Shown piece by piece: positions 33,425 through 42,916 of a stretch of DNA of 64,000 nt (position 1 is its first letter; each line of letters begins with the position of its first letter). The notes under the pieces were generated by a model. The model did no database searches. It saw only the letters and a program-made list of their open reading frames with translations, and was not told the DNA's origin. The stretch is from Dyella telluris (GTDB lineage: Bacteria > Pseudomonadota > Gammaproteobacteria > Xanthomonadales > Rhodanobacteraceae). The stretch lies in the NCBI RefSeq assembly GCF_014297575.1, contig NZ_CP060412.1:2294001-2358000 (forward strand). The letters are read 5' to 3'. Made by a program: the position numbers and the translations under genes.

Positions 33425-35914
33425 TCAGGCCACCAGCAACTGCTGGCTGAACTCTTCCGGCGGAATCGCCGTACCGAACAGGAAACCCTGCAGCAGCGAA
33501 CACCCCGCGCGGCGCAGGTGTTCCGCTTGGGCCGCCGTTTCCACGCCCTCGGCCACCACGTTCATTTCCAGCCCGCGGGCCATGGTGATGATGGCGTCGG
33601 TAATGGCTGCGTTGTCGGCGTCGCTGGCGATGTCGCGCACGAAGGTGCGGTCGATCTTCAGCGCGTCGATGGGGAAATACTTGAGGTAGGACAGGCTGCA
33701 ATAGCCGGTGCCGAAGTCATCCAGCGCCAGGCTGACGCCCAGGTCCTTGATGCCCTGCATCAGGGCGCGACTCTGGTCACCGGCCGACATCACCATGCGT
33801 TCGGTGAGCTCCAGTTCGATCAGCGAGGGCGGCAGCTGGGCCTCTTCCAGCGCATTCTTCAGGGTGGCGTGGAAGCCGGGGTGCTGGAACTGCGGCGCAG
33901 CCACGTTCACCGCCACCACGATGGGCTTGCCCGCGCGATACCACTGCCCGGCCTGCCGGCAAGCCTCGCGGATCACCCATTCGCCGATGGGCACGATCAG
34001 GCCGCATTCTTCCGCCACGGGAATGAACTGGTCGGGCATGTACACGTCGTGGCCGTCCACCTGCCAGCGCAACAGCGCTTCGGCGCCCACGATGACGCCG
34101 GTGCGCGCATCGACCTTGGGCTGGTAGTGCAGCTGCAGGTGGCCAAGCTTGAGGGCGCGACGCAGGTCCTGCTCGATACGCAGCCGCGCGGCCGGCAGTT
34201 CGCTCATCTGCGAGGTGAAGAAGCGGTAGTCGTTGCGCCCCTTCATCTTCACTTCGTACATGGCGATGTCGGCGTTGCGCAGCATGGCTTCCGCGTCGCG
34301 GGCATCGTCGGGATAGACACTGATGCCCACGCTGAAGGTGATGTTGAACTCGCCCATCTTGCTGGCGGGCGAGGCCTGCCACAGGCGCATCAGCTTTTCG
34401 CACAGCTGGCTCGCGCCCGAACGGCCGTCCACGTGCGACAGCAGCACCACGAATTCGTCGCCGCCAATGCGGCTGACGGTGTCCTCGTTGCGCAGGTGAT
34501 GGCGAAGATGCGCGGAGAATGCGCGCAGCAGTTCGTCGCCGGCCGAGTGGCCCAGCGCGTCGTTGATCTGCTTGAAGTGGTCGATATCGATGTGCAGCAG
34601 CGCGGCTTCGTCGTGGCGTCGCACGGCCGCTGCCAGCACCTGCTCCAGGCGCGACTGCAGCAGGCTGCGGTTGGGCAGGCCGGTAAGCGTGTCGTGCTGC
34701 GCCAGGTGCGCCATCTTCAGCGCCAGCGCGCGCGTCTCGCTCACGTCGTGGAAGACCAGCACGCCGCCGATGACGCTGCCGGCGTGATCGTGGATGGACG
34801 CCGCGGAATCCTCGATGGGTGTCTCGAAACCGTTACGGTGCAGCAACACCGCATTGCCCTTTAGTTCGACGATGGCGTCGCGGGCTATCGCGTCCATCAG
34901 CGGGTTGTGCAGCGGTTCGCGGGTGCGGCTGTCGATCAGGCGGAATACCTCGCTCATCGGCCTGCCGACCGCTTCGGTCTGGCTCCAGCCGGTCATCGCC
35001 TCGGCGATGGGGTTGAGCGAGGTCACCCGGTGCTCCAGGTCGGTGGTGATGACGGCGTCGCCGATGGAGCGCAGGGTCACCTCGGCCAGTTCGCGCTCGC
35101 GGAACAGCGCCTCCTCATAGGCCTTGCGCTGGCTGATGTCCAGGATCTGCGCCACCGCGTGGTAAGGCTCGCCATGGATCGCACGCACCAGTGACACGCT
35201 CAGCAGCACGTACACCACGTGGCCATCGCGATGGATATAGCGTTTCTCAAGCTGGTAGGTTTCGCGGCGCCCTTCACGCAGCGCCCGGGTCAGTTCGCGC
35301 GATGCCGGCAGGTCGTCGACATGGGTCAGGTCGGGCAGGGCGCGGACCAGCAGTTCCTGCTCGCTGTAGCCGAGCATTTCGCATAGCGCCGCGTTGACCC
35401 GCAGCATGTAGCCTTCGATGGTGACCAGGGCCATGCCGATGGGTGCGTGCTGGAACGCGCCAAAGAAACGCTGTTCGCTTTCGCGCAGCTGCTGTTCCAG
35501 CGCATGGCGCGCGGTGATGTCGATGAACACGGTGAAGATGCCGCGCACGTGGCCGTCTTCATCCAGGTCGGGCTGGAAATTGCCGTGCACGTAGCAACGG
35601 GCCGAGCCGGCAAACAGCTCGCCTTCGTAGACCGATGCTTCACCCTCGAAAGCCTGCTCGAGGTAGCTGCCGGCGCGTTGCAGGTTCCAGTCGCCCAGCA
35701 CTTCGTCGACGGTGCGGCCGATCATCCGTTGGGGATCGATATCGAGCCAGTGGCGATGGGTGGCGTTGACGAAACGGAAGCGCCGCTGGCGGTCGATGTA
35801 GGTGATCAGCGCGGGCGCGCCTTGCAGCACGTGAGCAGGCCACTGGGCCTCGCCTCCTGCAGGCACAAACTCGTGATCCGTCTGGCGCATCTGGGTTTCG
35901 GCCCGGTGGCGCAC
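33425..35914 (-). CDS. PAS-GGDEF-EAL cyclic di-GMP signalling protein
   Basis: The 829-aa protein starts at a GTG with AAGG eight bases upstream; an ATG at 35890 is the alternative. Three PAS-like sensor domains fill residues 20-390 (for example ALITYIDRQRRFRFVN, then FQHAPIGMALV). A GGDEF domain follows with an intact GGDEF near 484, then an EAL domain with EALLRW near 610 and DDFGTGYCSL near 720. Both cyclase and phosphodiesterase signatures are intact, so it may make or break c-di-GMP depending on the signal. No membrane segment is seen, so it is likely a cytoplasmic sensor controlling motility or biofilm. Confidence 0.92.
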   Translation of the reverse strand: MRHRAETQMRQTDHEFVPAGGEAQWPAHVLQGAPALITYIDRQRRFRFVNATHRHWLDIDPQRMIGRTVDEVLGDWNLQRAGSYLEQAFEGEASVYEGELFAGSARCYVHGNFQPDLDEDGHVRGIFTVFIDITARHALEQQLRESEQRFFGAFQHAPIGMALVTIEGYMLRVNAALCEMLGYSEQELLVRALPDLTHVDDLPASRELTRALREGRRETYQLEKRYIHRDGHVVYVLLSVSLVRAIHGEPYHAVAQILDISQRKAYEEALFRERELAEVTLRSIGDAVITTDLEHRVTSLNPIAEAMTGWSQTEAVGRPMSEVFRLIDSRTREPLHNPLMDAIARDAIVELKGNAVLLHRNGFETPIEDSAASIHDHAGSVIGGVLVFHDVSETRALALKMAHLAQHDTLTGLPNRSLLQSRLEQVLAAAVRRHDEAALLHIDIDHFKQINDALGHSAGDELLRAFSAHLRHHLRNEDTVSRIGGDEFVVLLSHVDGRSGASQLCEKLMRLWQASPASKMGEFNITFSVGISVYPDDARDAEAMLRNADIAMYEVKMKGRNDYRFFTSQMSELPAARLRIEQDLRRALKLGHLQLHYQPKVDARTGVIVGAEALLRWQVDGHDVYMPDQFIPVAEECGLIVPIGEWVIREACRQAGQWYRAGKPIVVAVNVAAPQFQHPGFHATLKNALEEAQLPPSLIELELTERMVMSAGDQSRALMQGIKDLGVSLALDDFGTGYCSLSYLKYFPIDALKIDRTFVRDIASDADNAAITDAIITMARGLEMNVVAEGVETAAQAEHLRRAGCSLLQGFLFGTAIPPEEFSQQLLVA

Positions 35915-36002
35915 CCGCCGCGCCTTATCGACGCATCATGCGCCAACCAGGGGCGGCTGTGCAGTAGTCCCGACGCGCGAGTTTTTGGTGGTCGGGCAAC
36001 GT

Positions 36003-37130
36003 TCAGTGCAGTGCTTCGGCGGGCGCGCCCAGCCGGCCGTCCGCGTCGAGCAGGATGCAGCCCAGCGCATGCAGATCCGATGAAACCTGATGCTGGTCGG
36101 CCAGGGCTGCAACCAGCGGCCCCAGCGCCTTCGGATGCAGCGGATAACCGTGGGCAAGCACGCGTGCGCGACCACCGTTTCCGCGCTGTGCCAGCGTCAC
36201 CGCCACCACGCCCAGGCCCGGAGCTTCGTGCGCGTAGAGCGCCGGGGCGTCATAGCCGGCGTCGGGTTCACCGAAAGTCTCAAGCAAGTAACCGCTGGCC
36301 GGTTCGCCGCCGATCAAGGTCAGCGGCACGTGGTGCGCATCGAGCAGTGCCGCGTACTGGCGCAGCTCGAACACCGCACCGGCGACATCATGGGCGCGCT
36401 GGCTGTGGTCGCCGGGCTGGTGCTGCAGCCAGTCGGCGGGTGACTGGGTTTCGACCTTGCCGTCGTGGTAACGCAGCGCCAGGCCGCGCGCGCTCATGGT
36501 GTTCTCGTCGCGATAAGGCGTGAGCAGTGCCGTTTCCAGCAGCGTCCACAGCGGCGCGAGGTTCACGTGTTCGTACTGCACGCAGGTCAGCGCGAGCAGG
36601 TCATTGCGGCTGAGGTAGCGCGCGTGTTCCAGGCGGATCCCCAGCGTGCGCATCAGCCAATCGGCGGTGCGTTCGCCGGCTTCGCCGCGACCCACCAGTT
36701 CCACCTCCAGCTTGTCCGACAGGCTCTCGGCCACACCCTCGGGTGCGAGCAGCGAGATCGGCAGCAGGCGCATCGGGCCGTCGGCGAACGCGGCTTCCGG
36801 CTCCAGCGGCTGGGCGGGCATGTGGCCCTCGTGGGTGCCGAAGGCCACCACGTTCTCCAGGTGACCGCGCGGCACGCGGCGGGCCAGTTCGTCCAGCGTG
36901 GCCCAGACCGGGAAACCGGGGCGCAGCAGCTCCACCGTGTCGAACAGGGCACCGGCCACCGCAAGGCAGGCTTCGTCCACCTGGGGCACCAGCGTATGGA
37001 GGTCGGCGGCGATCAGTGCGGCCAGCTCGGCGGCCTCGTCACGGGTCAGCGTACGGCGGCCAGGCGGATCACCTGCCGAGAGTTCCAGCGCAAGGACCAC
37101 CGGCAGGGCGACGAGTGTTTGTGCTTCCAC
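36003..37130 (-). CDS. Conserved hypothetical protein, 375 aa
   Basis: The start appears to be a GTG at 37130. I do not recognise a named family. The protein is acidic, Leu/Ala-rich and soluble, with an N-terminal region that reads like a strand (TLVALPVVLALEL) and repeated helical segments. It has no signal peptide of normal form and no catalytic motif I can identify. Base and codon use match the core genome, so it is a resident gene. It is flanked by the c-di-GMP protein (same strand) and, divergently, by the thiolase gene; the 124-base gap on that side probably holds both promoters. Confidence 0.7.
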   Translation of the reverse strand: MEAQTLVALPVVLALELSAGDPPGRRTLTRDEAAELAALIAADLHTLVPQVDEACLAVAGALFDTVELLRPGFPVWATLDELARRVPRGHLENVVAFGTHEGHMPAQPLEPEAAFADGPMRLLPISLLAPEGVAESLSDKLEVELVGRGEAGERTADWLMRTLGIRLEHARYLSRNDLLALTCVQYEHVNLAPLWTLLETALLTPYRDENTMSARGLALRYHDGKVETQSPADWLQHQPGDHSQRAHDVAGAVFELRQYAALLDAHHVPLTLIGGEPASGYLLETFGEPDAGYDAPALYAHEAPGLGVVAVTLAQRGNGGRARVLAHGYPLHPKALGPLVAALADQHQVSSDLHALGCILLDADGRLGAPAEALH

Positions 37131-37254
37131 GGATCACGAACCCGAACAGTAAGAAACCAGATTCTAGCATTTGGGGGATTTTGGGCTTTCGCGGGGTGGC
37201 AGGCCGCGTTAGCCTTGACGACTCGGCTTTTTCGAACCTTGGATTGCTCCAGCC

Positions 37255-38538
37255 ATGGAAAACACGCTCAAGCGCGTCGGTGTGATCGGCGGCGTACGTA
37301 TCCCGTTCTGCCGCAACAACACCGCTTACGCCGATGTCGGCAACTTCGGCATGTCGGTGAAGGTGCTTGGGTCGCTGGTGGAGCGGTACGGCCTGCACGG
37401 GCAGGAGCTGGGCGAAGTGGCCATGGGTGCGGTGATCAAGCACTCGTCGGAGTGGAACCTGGCCCGCGAGGCCGTGCTGTCCTCGGGCCTGAAGGCCACC
37501 ACGCCGGCCATCACCACGGCCCGCGCCTGCGGCACCTCGCTGGACAACGCGATCATCATCGCCAACAAGATCGCCACCGGGCAGATCGAGGCGGGCATCG
37601 CGGGCGGTTCGGACACCACCAGCGACGTGCCCATCGTGCTCAGCGAGCGCATGCGCAAGCGCCTGCTCGCCATCAATCGTGCAAAAGGCTGGCAGGACAA
37701 GCTGCGTGCCGCCAGCCAGGGCTTCTCGCTGAAGGAGCTCAAGCCGGCGTTCCCGGGCGTGGCCGAGCCGCGCACCGGCATGTCGATGGGCGACCACTGC
37801 GAGAAGATGGCCAAGGAGTGGCATATCGCCCGCCAGGCCCAGGACCAGCTGGCGCTGGACAGCCACCACAAGCTGGCCGCCGCGTATGAAACGGGCTTCT
37901 TCGACGACCTGGTGGTGCCGTTCCGCGGTTTGAAACGCGACGGTTTCCTGCGTCCGGACAGCACCATGGAGAAGCTCGCATCGCTGAAGCCGGCGTTTGA
38001 CCGCAGCTCTGGCCACGGCACGCTCACGGCAGGCAATTCCACGGGTCTTTCCGACGGTGCCGCGGCCGTGCTGCTGGGCACCGAGGAATGGGCGGCGGCG
38101 CGCGGCCTGACGGTGCAGGCGTGGTTCCGCGATGCGGAAGTCGCCGCCGTCGATTTCGTCCACGGCGAAGGCCTGCTGATGGCGCCGACCGTGGCCGTGC
38201 CGCGCATGCTGGCGCGCCATGGGCTCAGCCTGCAGGACTTCGATTTCTACGAGATCCACGAAGCCTTCGCTGCGCAGGTACTGTGCACGTTGCGCGCGTG
38301 GGAAAGCGCCGATTACTGCAAGAACCGCCTGGGCCTGGCCCAGCCGCTGGGTTCCATCGATCCGGCGAAGCTCAATGTCCATGGCTCCAGCCTGGCGGTG
38401 GGCCACCCGTTCGCCGCCACCGGTGCGCGCATCGTCGCCACGCTGGCCAAGATGCTCGAACAGAAGGGCTCGGGCCGCGGCCTGATATCCATCTGCACGG
38501 CCGGCGGCATGGGTGTCACCGCCATTCTCGAGCGCTGA
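37255..38538 (+). CDS. fadI: Acetyl-CoA C-acyltransferase (FadI-like thiolase)
   Basis: The 427-aa thiolase has the nucleophile Cys92 (TARACGTSL), His335 (EIHEAFAAQ), His384 (AVGHPFAATGAR) and the acid/base Cys414 (ICTAGGMGV), the full catalytic set. Its length and the VGGVRIPFCRNNT-type start resemble FadI-type beta-ketothiolases, which cleave 3-ketoacyl-CoA to acetyl-CoA in fatty acid oxidation. An acetyl-CoA acetyltransferase role is possible. It stands alone rather than next to a fadJ-like gene, so the choice between degradation and acetoacetyl-CoA synthesis stays open. Confidence 0.85.
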   Translation: MENTLKRVGVIGGVRIPFCRNNTAYADVGNFGMSVKVLGSLVERYGLHGQELGEVAMGAVIKHSSEWNLAREAVLSSGLKATTPAITTARACGTSLDNAIIIANKIATGQIEAGIAGGSDTTSDVPIVLSERMRKRLLAINRAKGWQDKLRAASQGFSLKELKPAFPGVAEPRTGMSMGDHCEKMAKEWHIARQAQDQLALDSHHKLAAAYETGFFDDLVVPFRGLKRDGFLRPDSTMEKLASLKPAFDRSSGHGTLTAGNSTGLSDGAAAVLLGTEEWAAARGLTVQAWFRDAEVAAVDFVHGEGLLMAPTVAVPRMLARHGLSLQDFDFYEIHEAFAAQVLCTLRAWESADYCKNRLGLAQPLGSIDPAKLNVHGSSLAVGHPFAATGARIVATLAKMLEQKGSGRGLISICTAGGMGVTAILER

Positions 38539-38566
38539 GCGGCGTCCCGCACCGCCGTCGTTTCCG

Positions 38567-39088
38567 ATGTTTCGTCTTCGTACCACCGCCAGCCTGAGCC
38601 TGCTCGCGCTGGCCATCGGTGTGGCCGGCACGGCCTGGCTGAGCACGCTCACCGACCAGTGGAAGGGGCCTGCCGGGTCGTCATCACCGCGAACGGACAA
38701 GGTGCGCATGGTGCTGCGTCGCCATGCGCGCGCGCCGGCCGCCAGCGAGCGCGCCGTCGCTGCGGTGGCGGCGCGATCGGTCGCTGAACCCACGAAACCC
38801 GCCGTGGAAGCGCTCCCCATGCTCACTCCGGTCGATATGCCGGCCCTGCCGGCGTCATGGCTGCAGCGCACGGCCTTTGCCAGCGGGCGGGTAGTGCTGC
38901 GCCTGGGCATCGACGCCGAAGGCCGCGTGGGGCAGGCCCGCGTGGCCGAATCCAGCGGCAACCCGGGCCTGGATGAGCGTGCCTTGCGTACCGTCGAACA
39001 CTGGCGCTTTGCCGTGCCGGCTGATCACCCGGAGGGCTTGAGCGGCCAGCTCGTCATGCGATTCGACGACACGAAGAGCCAGGAGTGA
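38567..39088 (+). CDS. TonB C-terminal domain protein
   Basis: The 173-aa product starts at the ATG at 38567 and has an N-terminal hydrophobic segment (residues 7-26, a signal anchor), an Ala/Pro/Arg-rich linker and a C-terminal TonB-like domain (SGRVVLRLGIDAEGRVGQ, then LDERALRTVEHWRF). Such proteins sit in the inner membrane and either energise outer-membrane receptors or serve as stand-alone periplasmic modules. No exbB or exbD gene is next to it. Its stop codon lies inside the long perfect inverted repeat at 39074-39166. Confidence 0.8.
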   Translation: MFRLRTTASLSLLALAIGVAGTAWLSTLTDQWKGPAGSSSPRTDKVRMVLRRHARAPAASERAVAAVAARSVAEPTKPAVEALPMLTPVDMPALPASWLQRTAFASGRVVLRLGIDAEGRVGQARVAESSGNPGLDERALRTVEHWRFAVPADHPEGLSGQLVMRFDDTKSQE

Positions 39089-39166
39089 GTGAAGAGAAGT
39101 GAGGAGTGAGAGAAGAGCGCGGGCCCTCTCTGTTTTCTCACTTCTCTTCACTCACTCCTGGCTCTT
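39074..39166. terminator. Perfect 30-bp inverted repeat between convergent genes
   Basis: Bases 39074-39103 are the exact reverse complement of 39137-39166, with a 33-base spacer. The stem includes the stop of the TonB-like gene, and a 14-base piece (CCTGGCTCTTACAG) is also duplicated at 39157 and about 39172. It probably terminates both convergent genes; the length and perfection are unusual and suggest recent duplication. Confidence 0.6.
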
Positions 39167-39179
39167 ACAGCCCTGGCTC

Positions 39180-41045
39180 TTACAGCACACCCTGTGCGCC
39201 TGAGCCAAACGCCGTGATCAGCCGCGTGTAGATCAGCTTGGGCGACACGTCGACATCGGGGAAGTCGCCCACCGGCGTGTAGCAGCTGAAGAAGCCCGGG
39301 TCGCTGGGTCGCATGGGTGTGCAACCGGCCTTCAGGTCGTAGCTGGTGGCATAGCGATACGGCCACAGGTCGAACACGGGCAGGCTGGCGGACACGTCGC
39401 CGATCGCCGTGCTCAGGCTGCTCTGCTGGCGGGGCGCGATCACCCACGCGTTCTCCGGCTGCGTGTCACGCAGGATGCTGTCGCGCAGCGCGGTGGCGAA
39501 ACGCGGGTCGTACACGATCACACCGGCTTCGGTGTTGTAGTGATCCGAGCGCGGGTCGAAATTGTGCGAGCCGACCATGGCGAAATCGTCGTCCACCACG
39601 ATGGACTTGGCGTGAAGGGCGAAGCGGCGGCCGGACGTGGTCAGCGGTGCGGGACGGTTGCGGCGCGCGCTGCCATGGCTGCCGAGCAGGCCGCGTTCCG
39701 TGCCCACGCGCTGGTGTTTGGCGCTGGTGCCCGTGGTCGGGGCCGACGGACTTTCGTCATCGGCCGCATCGGCATTGTCCTGGGCTGGCCCCATGGCATG
39801 CGGCTTCATCTCGTAGATCTCGAAACCGTAATCCTCGAGATAGCGCCTGCGGTGCTTGTACGACAGCGCATACACCGCAAACGCATCGGTGGACGCCAGC
39901 GAGTTGGTGGACACCACGATGCGTGGCGGTGAGGCGCTCTGGTGCAAGCGCTCGAAGATGGCCTTGGCGCGATCGCTCATCACCAGATACGGCGTCTGCA
40001 GCACCACCTCGTGCTGCGCGGCACCGACCATGCGCATCAGGTGTGCGGTGAATTCACGCGTGCTGCGCTTGTCGGGCTGGTCGGTCTTGGCGGGCAAGTC
40101 GCTGTAGAAATCCACGCGGCCGGTGCGCAAGGTGTCCGACACCAGCACGTCGTTGATCCAGTCGTCATCCAGGGCCTCTTCCAGCACGCGTTGTACTCGC
40201 AGCGGGTGCGCATAGCGCGGCTCGGGCAAGGGCGTGGGATGGTCATCGTGAAGCAGCTGCCGATTGACGTCGCGCAGGTGGGTAAGGGGCGTGGAGCGCT
40301 TGTGGTGCCAGAACATCTCGAAACTCGCGGCCATCTTGAGCGCCGCGGGGCCGCCCACCATCACGTCGCGATCCACGTAGTCGAAGTCGTTGTCCCAGTC
40401 GAAGTAACGATCCTGGTAATTGCGGCCGCCGGTGATGCCGACCAGGTGATCCACCAGCAGCAACTTGTTGTGCATGCGCTGGTTGAAGGTCATGAAGCAG
40501 CACACGATGCTCGCGCTGAAGTCCATCACCGAGGTGCGTGCCTCGTGGAATGTCGGGTTGTACAGGCGAATCTCGAGGTTCGGATCCACCATGGCCAGTC
40601 GATCCAGCAACACGGGGTCGCCGAAGGAAAACAGCTGGTCGGCCAGGATGCGCACTTTCACGCCACGTCGCGCGGCCTTGATCAGTTCGTTGAGCACCAG
40701 CTGGCCGGCGTCGTCCTGATCCCAGATGTAGGTCTGCACGTCGATGCTGTGCTGCGCGGCGCGGATCAGGTTGAGGCGGGCCACCATGGCCGCTTCGCTG
40801 TCGTTGAGCAGCGTGACCACGTGCACTGGCTGGTCGGTCGTGGAGTCGGCCATGGCCTGTTGCGCCGCGTTGATCAGCGGCGACGCGATGGCGCAGTGGT
40901 CTTCGCGCTCGCAGCTGCCCTGGTGTTGCATGCCGGCGGCCACCACGGCATCGGCGCGGCGGACGCGCGACGGCGACACGCTGCATCCCGACAGGATCAG
41001 GATCGCTACAAGCAGGGTGGAAACGGCGATCCAGCGTTGGCGCAT
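39180..41045 (-). CDS. Phospholipase D-like lipoprotein (cardiolipin synthase-related)
   Basis: The 621-aa protein starts with a lipoprotein signal (LILSGC, lipidated Cys21). It has two HKD motifs: His192-x-Lys194 with Asp199 (MHNKLLLVDH) and His478-x-Lys480 with Asp485 (LHAKSIVVDD), the catalytic pair of the PLD superfamily. A low-complexity insert with Asp/Ala/Ser lies near 420-470. It is likely an envelope-anchored phosphatidyltransferase or phospholipase, for example of the ClsC type; the substrate is unproved. It is transcribed alone or ahead of other minus-strand genes, and ends at the long inverted repeat. Confidence 0.88.
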   Translation of the reverse strand: MRQRWIAVSTLLVAILILSGCSVSPSRVRRADAVVAAGMQHQGSCEREDHCAIASPLINAAQQAMADSTTDQPVHVVTLLNDSEAAMVARLNLIRAAQHSIDVQTYIWDQDDAGQLVLNELIKAARRGVKVRILADQLFSFGDPVLLDRLAMVDPNLEIRLYNPTFHEARTSVMDFSASIVCCFMTFNQRMHNKLLLVDHLVGITGGRNYQDRYFDWDNDFDYVDRDVMVGGPAALKMAASFEMFWHHKRSTPLTHLRDVNRQLLHDDHPTPLPEPRYAHPLRVQRVLEEALDDDWINDVLVSDTLRTGRVDFYSDLPAKTDQPDKRSTREFTAHLMRMVGAAQHEVVLQTPYLVMSDRAKAIFERLHQSASPPRIVVSTNSLASTDAFAVYALSYKHRRRYLEDYGFEIYEMKPHAMGPAQDNADAADDESPSAPTTGTSAKHQRVGTERGLLGSHGSARRNRPAPLTTSGRRFALHAKSIVVDDDFAMVGSHNFDPRSDHYNTEAGVIVYDPRFATALRDSILRDTQPENAWVIAPRQQSSLSTAIGDVSASLPVFDLWPYRYATSYDLKAGCTPMRPSDPGFFSCYTPVGDFPDVDVSPKLIYTRLITAFGSGAQGVL

Positions 41046-41080
41046 GCCGCGATGATACGGGAGAACGTTTCCATGACCGC

Positions 41081-41650
41081 TTAACGCTGGGCGTAATCCA
41101 GGCTGATCATCAAGCCCAGCTGTACCTGGTCAGAGATGGCGGTGCGGTGGCCGCTCATGCCGAAATCACTGCGCTGGATGGTGCCGCGCACGGAGATCAC
41201 GCACTGCTGGGGCGATTCGAGCGGACACGGCGAGGGAAGCAGCTCGAAGTGTGCCGGCCTGGTCACGCCGCGCAGGGTCAGCGTGCCGCCGAGGTCGCCG
41301 CCTTTCTCCAGCATGCCCAGCGAGATGGGATCGGAAACAAAGTGGATCGAAGGAAAACGCGATGCGTCGAAGAATTCCGGCGCAAGCACCCAGCGGCGGA
41401 TACGGTCCGAACCCATCTGGATGCTGTCGACGGTGATGTGGGCATCGACCACGGCGGTGTCATGCAGCGAACTCAGCGTGACATCGCCGTCGATTTCCTC
41501 AAAGCGGCCGTTGATCTGGCTGAGCCAGAACAGCTTCACGCCGAAATCGGCGTGGGATCGCGCGGGATCTATGCGGTAATCCGCCGCCTGCGCCGGCTGG
41601 ATGAAGAGCAGCATCAGCAGCAGGCAACAACTGGCGAGCGGTATCGTCAT
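41081..41650 (-). CDS. YceI-family periplasmic protein
   Basis: The 189-aa protein starts at the ATG at 41650, giving a clean signal peptide (LASCCLLLMLLFIQPAQA) cleaved before ADYRIDPARS. The mature part has the YceI beta-barrel pattern: HADFGVKLFWLSQINGRF near 30-48, ITVDSI, a central RFPSIHFVS strand and GTLTLRGVTRPAHF. YceI proteins bind isoprenoid or fatty ligands in the periplasm. It lies 13 bases after sixA on the same strand, so it is probably in the same transcript. No unusual feature is seen. Confidence 0.88.
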   Translation of the reverse strand: MTIPLASCCLLLMLLFIQPAQAADYRIDPARSHADFGVKLFWLSQINGRFEEIDGDVTLSSLHDTAVVDAHITVDSIQMGSDRIRRWVLAPEFFDASRFPSIHFVSDPISLGMLEKGGDLGGTLTLRGVTRPAHFELLPSPCPLESPQQCVISVRGTIQRSDFGMSGHRTAISDQVQLGLMISLDYAQR

Positions 41651-41663
41651 GGAGATCAGGGCG

Positions 41664-42137
41664 TCATGGCGACCAGAAGGCATCCAGGCGGGCATTGCCC
41701 GGTTCAAGCGAGCCGTTGAGATGGAGCACCGCGAGGCCAGCCGGGGGCATGCCGCGGAACTCGTCGGAGCGTCCTTCGACCAGCAGGGCCACCAGGCGCT
41801 CGATACCGGGGTTGTGGCCCACCAGGACCACGGTACCGGCATCACCATGCTGGTCCAGCAGGGCCAGCAGTTCGCCGGGCGTGGCTTCGTAGATGTCGTC
41901 GGCAAACTGGGTGACGGGTACATCGCCATAGGCGGCCAGCGCGAGTTCGGCGGTGGCGCGGGTGCGCTCGGACGGCGAGCAGAGCACGCGGTCGGGTTTC
42001 ACGCCGTGCGAAACCAGCCATTTGCCGGCGGCCTTCGCCTCCTGCTCGCCGCGTCCGCTCAGGCGCCGCCCCTGGTCGCTTGCACCCCCCGCAGCAGGCT
42101 GGGCTTCGGCGTGTCGCAACAGGATAAGTTCGTGCAT
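41664..42137 (-). CDS. sixA: Phosphohistidine phosphatase SixA
   Basis: The 157-aa protein has the RHG signature with His9 in LILLRHAEA, a LCSPSERTRATAELAL segment and the second active-site His in VLVGHNPGIERL. Size and motifs match SixA, which removes phosphate from histidine-containing phosphotransfer proteins or PTS components. It is followed by yceI and preceded, at a gap of 39 bases, by a ParA-like gene, all on the minus strand. The family assignment is firm; the physiological substrate is not known here. Confidence 0.88.
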   Translation of the reverse strand: MHELILLRHAEAQPAAGGASDQGRRLSGRGEQEAKAAGKWLVSHGVKPDRVLCSPSERTRATAELALAAYGDVPVTQFADDIYEATPGELLALLDQHGDAGTVVLVGHNPGIERLVALLVEGRSDEFRGMPPAGLAVLHLNGSLEPGNARLDAFWSP

Positions 42138-42176
42138 GTCTGGCTCCCCGGGTCGGGCTGACGGCGTGGCGTGAAA

Positions 42177-42809
42177 TCAGTGCTGTCGTTTGATCCAGCG
42201 CAGGAGGTGTTTCCAGTCCTCCTGGTGGCTGCGGACGTTTTCCGAAGCGTAATCAAAGATGCCCTTGCCCAGTGCGGTCAGCAACACATAGGCCTGGCTG
42301 TCGCGCAATTGCGCCACCACCGGAAACGGCGACCGTTCCGACAGTTGCGTCATGGCGTCCTGGCTGGCGTTGGTCCAAGGCTTGAGGCGATTGCCGACCA
42401 ACCCCACGGGCAGCTTTCCCCGTTTGATGCGATTGACCCGCTGGAGTTCCTCCAGGAAGCCGAAGGTGGCATCGAGATCGAAGGTGGACGGCAGCACCGG
42501 CACCAGCACCACGTCGGCCTTCTCCAGGTAAGGCTCAAGGTCACGTTCCTGCGAGCCGGCAGGGGTGTCGATCAGGACGCGTTGCGTATCGGGGGGAAGT
42601 TTTTCCAGCGCCCGGCGGCTGCCTTCAAGGGCGAGCACGCCCGGGACGTTGTCCGGCCGGCTGGCGGCCCAGCGGAAACCCGATTGCTGCCGGTCGGCAT
42701 CGACGATGGCCGTGTGCTTGCCATCCTGCGCCCAGTGCGAGGCCAGCTGCGTGACCAGTGTGCTCTTGCCACAACCGCCTTTGCTGCTTGCTACCAGTAC
42801 CGTCAGCAT
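42177..42809 (-). CDS. ParA-family ATPase
   Basis: The 210-aa protein has the deviant Walker A of ParA/MinD proteins at residues 10-17 (KGGCGKST), switch-like IVDADRQQS and a LIDTPAG box near 78-84. It lacks the N-terminal HTH of plasmid ParA, so it resembles orphan ParA-like proteins that position cargo such as chemosensory or envelope complexes, or the VirC1 type. No parB-like gene is adjacent. It lies upstream of sixA on the same strand. It should be a cytoplasmic ATPase; the cargo is unknown. Confidence 0.85.
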   Translation of the reverse strand: MLTVLVASSKGGCGKSTLVTQLASHWAQDGKHTAIVDADRQQSGFRWAASRPDNVPGVLALEGSRRALEKLPPDTQRVLIDTPAGSQERDLEPYLEKADVVLVPVLPSTFDLDATFGFLEELQRVNRIKRGKLPVGLVGNRLKPWTNASQDAMTQLSERSPFPVVAQLRDSQAYVLLTALGKGIFDYASENVRSHQEDWKHLLRWIKRQH

Positions 42810-42916
42810 GTTGCCGCCCCAGTGTCCAAGCTGGTCCCAAGCCTACACGATGGCCGGGGACCCGACGCAAGCACGGGCGTGTGACAAAGCGCCCGTGTCT
42901 GCGTGACATCCGCTGA

